In this document: positions 12,305 through 21,914 of the stretch, piece by piece
Layout of the letters: every line of letters begins with the position of its first letter
Numbering within the stretch: the stretch's first letter is position 1
DNA from: Ophiodon elongatus
Taxonomy: Eukaryota > Chordata > Actinopteri > Perciformes > Hexagrammidae
Direction: 5' to 3'
Assembly (NCBI GenBank): GCA_016806645.1
Contig: JACSYO010001521.1
Span: 172,501-236,500, forward strand
Length of the DNA stretch: 64,000 nucleotides
Position numbers and translations under genes: made by a program
The notes under the pieces: model-generated
What the model saw: only the letters and a program-made list of their open reading frames with translations
What the model was told of the DNA's origin: nothing
Databases searched by the model: none

Positions 12305-12374
12305 GAGAGGAGGGAATAAGAGAGAGAGCCAAAGAGAGAGAGAAAGAGAGAGGGAGAGGGAGAGGGAGAGGGGG
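12305..12374. repeat. purine-rich (GAGAGG)n low-complexity tract
   Basis: GAGAGA, AAAGAGAG and GGGAGAGG units with all purines on the plus strand. Confidence 0.9.
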
Positions 12375-12699
12375 ATCCAGAGCTCCGGTCCTACTTCCCC
12401 CAGGGCCATCTTAATTGGTAAAGTTAGGAATATAAGCTATGAAATATTAAATGTATAAAAGTAGAATATATTCATGCTGGAAGCACTTTCATTCGACAGA
12501 AGCTTTTGCACAGTAGTGCACCTAATAGGCAAAGTTGGTAAATACTTCTGTTTTTCATATACCATTGTTGTGAAAAATGACACCTCTCTGCATTAAATAA
12601 TCATAAGCGTACTGGGCTTACTTTCATGCACCTAGACAGTCTATATACACAGCGAGGAGCTGCAATGAGAAGATGCACTTCCAAAATGTTTTTTATTGA

Positions 12700-13760
12700 A
12701 AGTAAGATAATGGGAGGAGTTTGCAAGGCTGGCGCCTCCAACTGGCAGTGAGTGGTGATTGTTTTAATTATTAGCTCACTCAGAAAAAAAAAAATCATTT
12801 AGAAAATACTCTTTATGAATACATTTCTACCCTTCCACCTATTCAGTGATAAGATCGGGAGAGGGAGGGATCAGAGTAAAGGGATAGCCAGGAAACATTC
12901 ACTGCGGTACCTTTGTTTTGTTGGAAAATCTAACCTGATAAAAAAACAGGAGACAAAAAAACTGTTGCAGAGGCTGCACAGTTAAAGGCGCCATGTGTTA
13001 GCTCCGTCCAGCACGCTAGTTTAAAACAATAAGGTTAGAGAGTTGATTTTATGTCAAAGTTGTCTCAGTATTGTGTTGCAAAGGTATCTACTGAAGTGAG
13101 CACGCTAACCAGCTAGCCCCGGCCCGTCCTGTCTTGTAACCTCTTGTACCTGGAGAAGCGATAGTGAGTCACGATGAAGAAGTAGAGCTGTCTCGAGGGC
13201 TTGACAACAATACACCCATGGTCCATGTACGTTTGGATAGTTTGTTTATTGGTTAAGTGGCAGAAACTACTCGCACCCTCGCCTCGTCCTCCCCGTATAG
13301 AGGAGAGCGTGTTAGCTTGAATTCAGGCGATGCAAACCCCAGCGCCAGTGGTCTGATCCCTGACCACCCTGACTCCCCTCCAGATCAGCAACCTTCCTGT
13401 TGCTGCTGTTCCACATGTGAGCCTCCAGCCTCCTGCTGTGACTGGCCCGGGTTTCTGCTGGCTGAATTTCAGTTGCTGCGGCAGCTGACTTGGCGTTCGT
13501 CTCCCGGAGCTGCTGAGTGCCGACCGCTCTACTCCTGGAGGGGCAGTCGTCTGGCCGGGGGGTGGACAAGACAAAGATGCAGGTTGTTTTCTCATTTCTG
13601 CCACTTTGGATTTAATCCAATTAACAAACTATCAAAGCATACAAGAACCGTACAACCCCGGTTAGTGTAAACACAAAGATGGCTGATGTAAACTGTAGGC
13701 TATAAGGCGCGTTTGGGTGTTTGGCGCCTTCAAATGGCAATGAGGTGGTAATTAAATAAA
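12700..13760. other. higher-GC block bounded by similar short direct repeats
   Basis: The core, about 13090-13590, is clearly richer in G+C and CpG than its flanks. Near each end is a GGCGCCT.CAA.TGGCA.TGAG phrase followed by an A+T-rich stretch (about 12731 and 13722). A 137-codon open frame at 13257-13670 overlaps the core with competing frames on the minus strand. The translation shows no family I know. It could be a dispersed repeat or a regulatory CpG-rich patch; a gene is unlikely. Confidence 0.35.
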
Positions 13761-14101
13761 AGTACTAACCACATTTTGACTAAACTAATCAAATATTCCT
13801 TAATCCAATTTTAAATTAGACCTTGATATTTTGTGGTTGATTTTAATGTAACTTTTTTATATTGTTTTCATTTGCTGATGAGGAATGAGGATGGCATTCA
13901 ATTGCCATAAGTCATTGGGCAGGGATGGAATAAAGAACAATATATATGACTTTTTAATGCATGAAATGCAGAATGAGGATGAAGTTTGATTTGGAAGTCT
14001 GTTGGTCTCACTAGATTCTAGTGCAACAGGCATGCCTTTGTGATACTGGGATCAGGATGGATTGGAAAAATAAACTTCAGAGTGGGAAGTAAGAAGGAAT
14101 A

Positions 14102-14163
<62 letters not shown>

Positions 14164-15967
14164 TATCAGTTGGCAATGGCTTCAGTACCATGGGGTGTGA
14201 GACGCCACCACTTCCCAATCATCAACACTAAAAAGGATGATTTGGGTGTCACTCTGGTGGGTAGATAATACTGACTATGAATAAAGTACCTCATACAATT
14301 CCATTTGACCTAAGCAGTGATGCATTAGGACAGGACAGAGAGGATGAGGTAAGTTTACATGCTTGAATACATAACCCACTCATAAATCTCAAAATGAACA
14401 ACAAATATGAATAGAATTGATCAAATACACTATTAATGACACATTGTTGTTATTGTTGTTTTTCATCTAACTCTTTAGTTGTTTTTACTCGCCGGTGAGA
14501 AGCGAGTCTTTAAAAGTAAAAATCATACTTTCACCTATTCAGACCTCTGATCTTTATTAGCATTTGTCTGCGTCTGAATGGACTTGTCCTTGTGCGGTAT
14601 GCTCATGCTGCATATCCAACTGAAGTACATTTGTCATGACAAACAAAGTGCAAACTGCTCAACACTCATTTACAGTGTTACCACTTTTTTGTAAAACATG
14701 AACTGGTTTCAGGCCCTGCTATGGATCAAAGTGGAGCATATCTTTTCTCAGCATGAGCTGAGAGTGACAAATAGAAAACTCGGAGCAGTTGACAGCACTG
14801 AATGCTTTCAACAGGGTGAGGAAATTGCCCCACTTTGTTGCCCTGTTTGTAAGCGCAGGGGAACGAGGCAGGCGCCTCGAGCGCCTCAAGCCAGGAGGAG
14901 TGCACGGAGGAGGAAAGACATTTCCGTAAGTTATCCAGCATGCATCTAAACTCAAGTAGCAAAGTGGCATCCAATGATTTGAAATAGAAAAAACACAGAC
15001 TGTCCCGAGCCACTGTGTCCTGCTGAAGACACTTACGCGTTGTCAATGACAGCAGCTGGCCTGACAGGGGTGCATTGTGGGAGATGGGGCTGCAGGAGGG
15101 TCAAGTGCAGTTCAGCACTGATAGACGGCGATGCAAGATGATGAGATGTGAATAGAAGTGTCATTACTATTCAACTAGAATAGGGTGGCATCATTAGAAT
15201 GATTATTAACAATTTGAAATCCCTCAGGAGTTCAATTTAGAAAAGAAGAAAGAGGAAAGATTGAAAATATAGAGGTAAACAATACATGTTGACTGACAAT
15301 AATATTTATCCATAACATAATTTATATATTGATTTCTAGGACTTTATTTAATTTGAATTTGATGACAACAATAAATAATGATAATAATTAGTTTGATTGA
15401 ATATTAATAGAAACATGTTTTTTAGTATTTGGTGGCTCACTTCGGTCATTTGGTATATTTAATTCTGCACCCGCACCACGCTCCCACAGATGTGCCATTT
15501 CCCTCCCACCTGCTCCCACAGAGATTATTTTCATTTCAAATCTGTCAAATCCTGCTGAAAGGACTACAACAATTTATTTTATCTAAAGAAATGTTTATAC
15601 AGTTATTCAGGTGTCTAACAAGACGAGACATAAAAACAAGCCTGGTTTAAAAAGGCTTCACTTGATGCAGTGTGAACTAAAAATGGATAAAACAGTAAAT
15701 ATCCACCCCCTGCTTCTCTGAGAGTTTCCATAGCAAAACAAATATAACTCAGATGCTGTAATCAATAGAACTTTGATTAATTTGATTAGGCAGGGATGTG
15801 TCTTTCTGTTTTAGCTACCTAAAGCACATTTTACTTGATGTTTTAGGTAGCTAGAGTTAGCACGATAGCTAATGAGCTAATAATTATGTTCCATAGATTT
15901 AGGTCACTCAGCAGATCGAAGAAGTAGCTCCTTACAAAGTTGAATATTATATAAAGTTTAATCTAAT
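13761..15967. other. A+T-rich sequence, no gene recognised
   Basis: Contains the AT microsatellite listed separately. The open frames at 14698-15046 overlap on both strands and have no motif. Confidence 0.5.
14099..14165. repeat. (AT)n microsatellite
   Basis: An AT tract with GTAT interruptions at both ends. Confidence 0.96.
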
Positions 15968-16141
15968 TTAGGTAGAGCGGGTCGTCCTTCAATCAGCGGT
16001 TCGGCGGTTCAAATCCCAAATGGCTCCCGTTGTGATGACCGGGTCACCACCCTGTCATCAGTGTGGGTGAATGACAAAGAGCTTTGAGTGGTCTGGAGAC
16101 TAGAAAGGTGCTATACAAGTATAAGTCCATTTGCCATTTTC
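15968..16141 (+). mobile_element. tRNA-derived SINE
   Basis: An A-box-like TAGGTAGAGCGG is followed by a B box GGTTCAAATCC at 16006-16016, the internal RNA polymerase III promoter layout. The body has GAGCTTTGAGTGGTCTGGAG, and the 3' end GTGCTATACAAGTATAAGTC followed by CATTTGCCATTT. The same family recurs at 18897-19208 (plus) and 45496-46002 (minus). The first tRNA-like bases are missing and the middle is shortened. Confidence 0.85.
16006..16016 (+). promoter_or_regulatory. RNA polymerase III B box of the SINE
   Basis: GGTTCAAATCC matches the consensus B box GGTTCRANNCC. Confidence 0.8.
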
Positions 16142-16555
16142 CATATTCCAACCAACAAAATAAAAGCCAAGATGTGCATCCTCTTTCTGTAACATTGTAC
16201 TTTCCTCGTCACTCGACATTGTTCACAAACGGTTACTTATTTGTGTTCTTTATCTTGTAGTATTGCTCCCTGTGTGCTGTCGTCAGAAATGTGATTCTGG
16301 AACTGAAAAGCTAAGGGGAAGTGTTCCACATGTGAAGGTTTGTACTGTAACTGGAAAAGAACAGAAAACATTCTTCTACAACAACTGACAGCATGACGGC
16401 TGTCAAAATGAGTTTAGAAAGTTACTAATTGTGCTAATTGGGAGATGAAAGAACTCTGCAGGACTTGGACAAAACCCAAATAAAGCTCATTTGTTTTTAA
16501 CATTGTTTACGGGAGAAGAGGATTTCACTGAATTCCAAGAAAGTAAGAACGTCAG
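16142..16555. other. unassigned sequence
   Basis: No gene or repeat recognised between the SINE and the possible conserved block. Confidence 0.5.
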
Positions 16556-16735
16556 CTTGAAATTAGAGGCCGATTCATTTATTTGTTAGGACAATTACTT
16601 AGGGCCAATTAGGGCTCTCAGCCAATTAGCCTCTCTGGCTTTGAAAACAAATAATTGCGTTCCCTGGAGCTGTTTACGGCAGCTGTCTGCTAATAATTAC
16701 TCGGAGCATTTGTTTAAGCTTCACCCTTTCTAGAT
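16556..16735. promoter_or_regulatory. candidate conserved non-coding element
   Basis: About 180 bp of non-repetitive, complex sequence, dense in homeodomain-type cores: CAATTACTTAG, CCAATTAGGGC, GCCAATTAGCC, AATAATTGCG and TAATAATTACTC. A CAGCTG E-box (in GGCAGCTGTCTGC) is also present. It has no coding frame, no tandem structure and no relation to any repeat in the window. This is the look of developmental enhancers conserved across vertebrates. Conservation itself cannot be seen from one sequence. Confidence 0.35.
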
Positions 16736-16991
16736 GTGGGTTTTGGTGATGTGACATTTTTTTGTGTGGTGGTCTCTCTTAATTTGGGTGGTGATTTTAG
16801 CTACTCGGGAGAATAGAGGAGTTTCCTTTTTTTGTGCTGTTTTTGCAGAATGAAGTTTTCCTCCTTTTAGGCTGATATACATCATTATGACGTTCTTTAT
16901 TGTATTTTCTCAAGTAACTTTCTCTCTCATTTTCCTGCTCACATATTTTATCTTCCTTGCCAGAAGGTCTATGATGATTGGTGAATCCTAT

Positions 16992-16992
<1 letters not shown>

Positions 16993-17049
<57 letters not shown>
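16993..17049. repeat. (GT)n microsatellite
   Basis: A pure GT run, complementary to the CA run at 17220-17281. Confidence 0.97.
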
Positions 17050-17050
<1 letters not shown>

Positions 17051-17217
17051 TCCAATGCGGTGTGCAGTGCTATGTCCGACTAGAGGACCAAGAGCGCTGC
17101 AGATTGAGTGATGAGCCTGATGCAGGGAGGGGATTGAAGAATGAACATTTAGAATGCAACACTATCACTAACACAATGCTGTTGGCATTTAGTAAGTTAC
17201 GCCTTGTGTTCCATCCT

Positions 17218-17219
<2 letters not shown>

Positions 17220-17281
<62 letters not shown>
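17220..17281. repeat. (CA)n microsatellite
   Basis: A pure CA run that directly abuts the L2 3' end. Confidence 0.97.
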
Positions 17282-17283
<2 letters not shown>

Positions 17284-17289
17284 TACATA

Positions 17290-17952
17290 CGCCTCGCAGG
17301 TTTCCAACGGATCATGGTTGCATCTGGACCCTGGTCCTGCCTCCTGCCGTAACCCTACTGACGCACATCTTTCTATATTTTCCTTCTGTATGAATTCATG
17401 CACCATTAATGCACATTACTAACTCTGCTCCATCCCCGAAGTCTTTGTGCCTTCTCGCCTCGCAGGTTTCTGTGGATCGTGGTTAAATCTGGACCCTGGT
17501 CCTGCTGTGGTCCTCCCCGACACCTACTATTATCATTATTTATAGTTGCATTGCAATTAGTATGGTCAATACCATTAATGCTTCTATTATCATTATTATT
17601 CTACTATATCCACTATTGCTGTTATTATTGGTAGTCGTAACTTTTTAACGACTCTCATTACATGAATCATTTCTGTCATATCCATTGAATGTGTTGTAAC
17701 TCTGTTATGCTGTTCATTCTGTACACATGACATCTATTGTACTTCTATTGTACTTCTGTCCATCCTGATAGAGGATCCTCCTCTGTGTCTCTCCTGAAGG
17801 TTTCTTCCCTTTTTCTCCCCTTAAAGGTTTTTTTGGGGGGAGTTGTTCCTGAACCCATGAGAGGTCCTGGGACAGAGGATGTCGTATGTGTACAGATTGT
17901 AAAGCCCTCTGAGGAGAATTTGTGATTTTGGGCTATACAAAATAAATTTAAT
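17290..17952 (+). mobile_element. L2-type LINE, 3' untranslated end only
   Basis: The sequence starts CGCCTCGCAGG and holds the doubled L2 3' UTR module (GTCTTTGTGCCTTCTCGCCT; CATCTGGACCCTGGTCCTGC). It ends with TGTACAGATTGTAAAGCCCT, then GGGCTATACAAAATAAA and TTTAATTGAATA. The same landmarks form the 3' end of the long L2 at 60565-64000. No open reading frame remains, as expected for a 5'-truncated insertion primed at the 3' end. Confidence 0.9.
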
Positions 17953-18896
17953 TGAATACATACTGTCAGTAGATCATTTATGAATGTATTAAAAACGGGA
18001 CATGTTTAAAACAGGACATAAGCACACACACATTAACACAAAACGTTTTGAGCGAACAAAGTGCACAGTAAACACACACACACACACACACGCACACACA
18101 CATTAAGCATTTGTTTCTCTGTGTGACTGTAGCTATACAGAGTGGATTAAACTGATATATCAAGACAGTACAGTACTGTTATTCAGAATGTCTGCTGTGA
18201 TGGATGTGATGCAGTTTGATTGATTCCATGCTTATTGTAAATTGAATCAATACTGTTCTATTTGCCTGTGGGAAACGCTGTCAGTGTCCCCTGATGGTCC
18301 AAATGCTTTTGGAGAGGTTTTTCCACTCGGACAAGAATAATATTCCGGTTAAATGGTCGTATGTCAACATTATTCACTTGGATATCTTTGACTAAAAGTC
18401 ATACTGCACTACTGAAGTTTCCTTTGAAATTGTAAACTGACCAAGAATCAGCTTTATAACCATATTTGCACTGCTTAGCATATAGTACACAATTATGTTA
18501 AGGATTTCTAGGGCTGGGTATGGGTGCTCAATACCTCTAAAATATCAACCAAAATAACCCAGTACCAAGTGGATTCAAAACGTCTCTACTGAAACAATAC
18601 ATGCATTCGATCCTTTTTGTGCCCAGATACAGAAATATATTTGCATGGTTTTCCTCGCAGCCGGATGTTGAATGTAACACTTCCGTGTCAACCCTGTCCT
18701 GCAAATGTGTGTCAAGGGCACGGCTTTATATCAGCGGTATCTGCCACATGCAAAGTTTTCACGGGACACGAGAACATTCAAACTGAAAAAAAAAATCTTC
18801 AAGTAACAATAGGCAAAATATGTAGCAGCTAAAAAGACATTTTTCTCATTACTTGTAGACACCAACACTAAAAAATATCTTCCCAAAAAGTTGGAA
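17953..18896. other. unassigned sequence with a small CA tract
   Basis: An interrupted CA tract lies at 18071-18103. A phrase at about 18508-18560 (TAGGGCTGGGTATGG then AGTACCAAG) resembles one end of a hAT-type element, but I find no matching second end. Confidence 0.45.
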
Positions 18897-19208
18897 ATGG
18901 CTGTGGCTCAGTGTTAGAGTGGGTCGTCCTTCGGTCCAACCCACGGCTCCGCTAGGCCATGTCGATCTGTCCTTGAGCCAGACACCCCAAATTGCTGCCA
19001 GGGGCTATGCCATCGGTGTGTGAATGAGTGTGAATGTTAGTTATTCCTGATGGGCAGGTGGCAACTTGCATGGTAGCTCCTCCCATCATGGTAGCTCCTC
19101 CCATCAGTGTATGAATGGGTGTGAAAGGGTGAATGAAGACATGAAGTGTTAAAGCTTTGAGTGGTCGGATGAATAGAAAGGCCCGAGACAAGTATAGTTC
19201 CATTTACT
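18897..19208 (+). mobile_element. tRNA-derived SINE, second copy
   Basis: Starts TGGCTGTGGCTCAGTGTTAG followed by AGTGGGTCGTCCTTC, the tRNA-like head of the family. It carries GGCAGGTGGCAACTTGCATG and a partly duplicated CATGGTAGCTCCTCCCATCA module, then GCTTTGAGTGGTCGGATG, and ends CAAGTATAGTTCCATTTAC. The B-box region is damaged (GGTCCAACCCACGG), so internal promoter activity is doubtful. Confidence 0.85.
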
Positions 19209-19306
19209 TACATTTGTAAGTTGCTGCACCATTGGCATTCACTTGGAGTTGTGTTTTCTGACCATGTGCTGGATGTGTAACAGTTTGCTAACAAGTTAGC
19301 CATGAT

Positions 19307-19531
19307 CCATCCATCCATTTTCATCCTCTTATCCGGGGTCGGGTCTCGGTGGCAGCAGGCTGACCCAGGCTTCCCTCTCACCCGCAACATGTTCCAGCTC
19401 GTTCTGGGGGATCCCGAGGCGTTCCCAGGCCAGCTGGGAGATATAATCCCTCCAGCGTGTCCTGGGTCTTCCCCGGGGCCTCCTACCAGTTGGGCGTGCC
19501 TGGAAAACCTCTAGTGGGAGGCGCCCAGAAG
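19307..19531 (-). mobile_element. LINE 3' end with 12-bp target-site duplication
   Basis: Read on the minus strand, it ends in GGATAAGAGGATGAAAATGG followed by ATGGATGG, the tail of the GGATGG-ending teleost LINE. Upstream are CCAGCTGGCCTGGGAACGCC and TCGGGATCCCCCAGAACG. GTTAGCCATGAT is present exactly at 19295-19306 and again at 19532-19543, a perfect 12-bp target-site duplication. This is a severely 5'-truncated insertion of about 225 bp. Confidence 0.9.
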
Positions 19532-19604
19532 GTTAGCCATGATATAGCTTTAAAATAAATGTTACGTACCTCGCGCTGGTAAAGTATGTAAGTATGTAAG
19601 TTAC

Positions 19605-20697
19605 TAGGGGTGTCACTAGAGGCCCCACGATACAATATTATCACGATTTTGTTATTTGCTGAGTATTGGGTTATCAAACATTGTGATACATTGCGAATTA
19701 GTACCTATTTTCAATCACAAATTATGCTGTTTTTCAACATCTGTTTTACTTAATAAGATAAAGTTTTCACTCATTTAATCTCACTTCAGTCCATTTCCAA
19801 TAGGCCTTTAGCCAATGAACTAAAATATGTATTATCATCATCAACTATATTCCTTTATTTCGTCATTTGCAAAAAAACACAGATGTATTTTTATTTTTGA
19901 AAAAAATCAAAACTTTAGTCATTTCAATTTTTTATTATTAGCTACTTAGAGCTAGTGTTAAGCAGTTAAACATGTCCTAATTTATCTCTAATGTCTATTG
20001 ATGTTGCTGTGAAAACATCTTCAAAAAACTGAACTGTCTAACTAAAAAACTATTTACAATTTTTACTGATTGGAGCTTGAACTCTGTACGGCTCTTCTCC
20101 GTTATAACATCAGCTGTTCCTATCAATGTTACGAACATAACTAGCTCTCCTCCTGCCGATTTCAACACAGATTGGTTGTTCAGTGAATCACTATCAGATT
20201 AGAAAGCATCCAGGCCAATCTCCAGATCGCACATTTTTTACTGACTATAAGATAATGATGATGGGAAGGCTTTTTTTAAACTGTTAAACGGTTAAACTGA
20301 ATTAATCAGCGGTTCACATACCTCCCTGCTCATTTTATATGTCCAAAATGCTCCATCACTGCTGATTTAAGGCACTTGTTGGTGGATATAAGGCTGGCGT
20401 GTTGGTTCCTGTAGCTTCAGGTGAGGAGAGAGACTCTCAAACAAAGCAAACTAGCATTTGATTTCACCGCACACACAAACAATGTGTCTCAATGCAGGAA
20501 TTAGTACACCATGGATATTGTGGCTTCTTCAATTCTTATGGTTACGAAACCAAGACTTAAAAAACCGCAGTAATGGCTAATTTGGTTAATCCCGACATGC
20601 CTAATTGCAATGTCAATAGTTTATATAATAAAAGGTTGATACATGGCGTCCAAAATATCGTGATACTATGCTGTATGGATTTTTTCCCCCACCCCTA
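19605..20697. mobile_element. non-autonomous hAT-type DNA transposon
   Basis: The block begins TAGGGGTG and ends CACCCCTA, perfect 8-bp inverted ends of the hAT kind. Sub-terminal CGATACAATATTATCACG on the left pairs loosely with ATATCGTGATACTATGC on the right. The flanks are TAAGTTAC (19597-19604) and AAAGTTAT (20698-20705), an 8-bp target duplication agreeing at 6 of 8 positions. Within the 1093 bp there is no transposase frame, so any movement would need an enzyme supplied elsewhere. Length and end structure fit a hAT MITE; the family name is not determined. Confidence 0.78.
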
Positions 20698-21010
20698 AAA
20701 GTTATGCAACGAAACTACGGTGAAAGAAGGTCAATGTTGACTTGGTTTGACACAGGACATGAACAGCGGTCTCCTGGGTGAAAGTTCTGTTTGGTGGACC
20801 CATCCTACCTTTCCTCCCACTCACCCTACACAAACTTCTTTAAACTGTCAGTTGCTCTGACTGTCTGATATTGACGTGAATGGGTTTATATTGGACTAAG
20901 TTGAAAGCCTGGTGCATCTTATTCAGTCGCTGTATAAGAAACTGAGGGGCACTGACCTGTATTTGACTTGATATGACATTTGACATGTATTTCACAAGCT
21001 CTGTTGCCAA
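20698..21010 (+). repeat. unclassified dispersed repeat, copy 3
   Basis: ACAGGACATGAAC, GGTCTCCTGGGTGAAAGT and CTGTTT match copy 1 at about 5787-5830. The 3' part (TTATTCAGTCGCTGTATAAG; GAGGGGCACTGACCTGTATT) is not covered by the other copies. The hAT element ends exactly at its left edge and may have been inserted into it. Confidence 0.55.
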
Positions 21011-21579
21011 CGTAAGTCCAAACGTAAATCATAAAATCAGTTGAACCCCTTCCATCACTGCTCTCCTTCTTTCAAATACTTTCTCAACTCTGCAGTTTTC
21101 TCCATGTGTCTTCATCTACTCCTTTCCACCAACATTTGCTTATTGCCTTTCCTGTCCATCTGTCCATCCCCTCTATGATCTTTGTATTTGTCCAACCATC
21201 TGCTTTTCACATCATCTATCCATTGCACCTCATGTCAATCCTTCTTTTCTCTCTCTGTCCATCTGTCAAGCCCTCTATTATCTATCCATCTCTCCTTTCT
21301 TGAGGCTTTTTAGTCTTTTTCCTGCTCTCAGAAATCATGGCCTCGATCCCTATGGGGAAATTTGTCCTGATAAAATGTCACTCATACACACTCACATGCA
21401 AACGTACTCATAAACACTAAAGCATGCACACATGCTTATACACACACAAATACACACACACACGTATCCAAAAAGCCTGTATTTGTCCTAATAAAACGTC
21501 AACCCGGCAGCAAAATGAACTGTAATGACTTTCAGGCTGTACTAATGGCCAATAAATCCTGGATTAGGAAGCTCACACG

Positions 21580-21617
<38 letters not shown>

Positions 21618-21865
21618 CACACACACATGCACACACACTCGCATACACACACACACACTCACACAAACACACCCACACAGGGTCATGTTTCATGGCGTGC
21701 TGCGCTGGGTTCATTCAGGAGTCAGATGGGTAAAGTTTTAAGCTGTTTTCTGCTGTTAATGACTGTTGTGCTGACTTTTATAATAACAGCATGGAAAGGA
21801 ATCAGCAGGAATTAGCATGCTAGGATCATTTAAACCAATGATTCATGATGACTAGGGCTGGAAGC

Positions 21866-21914
<49 letters not shown>

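Noticed and set aside
13257..13670. 137-codon open frame as a host gene
   Set aside because: Two comparable frames exist on the opposite strand and the translation has no recognisable domain; the open length follows from the local high GC.
15968..16141. tRNA gene
   Set aside because: A and B boxes are present but no cloverleaf can be formed, and the same sequence with a long 3' body recurs at two other places, so it is a SINE.
18508..18900. Second hAT-type MITE beginning TAGGGCTGGGTATGG
   Set aside because: No matching inverted end or 8-bp target duplication could be found downstream.
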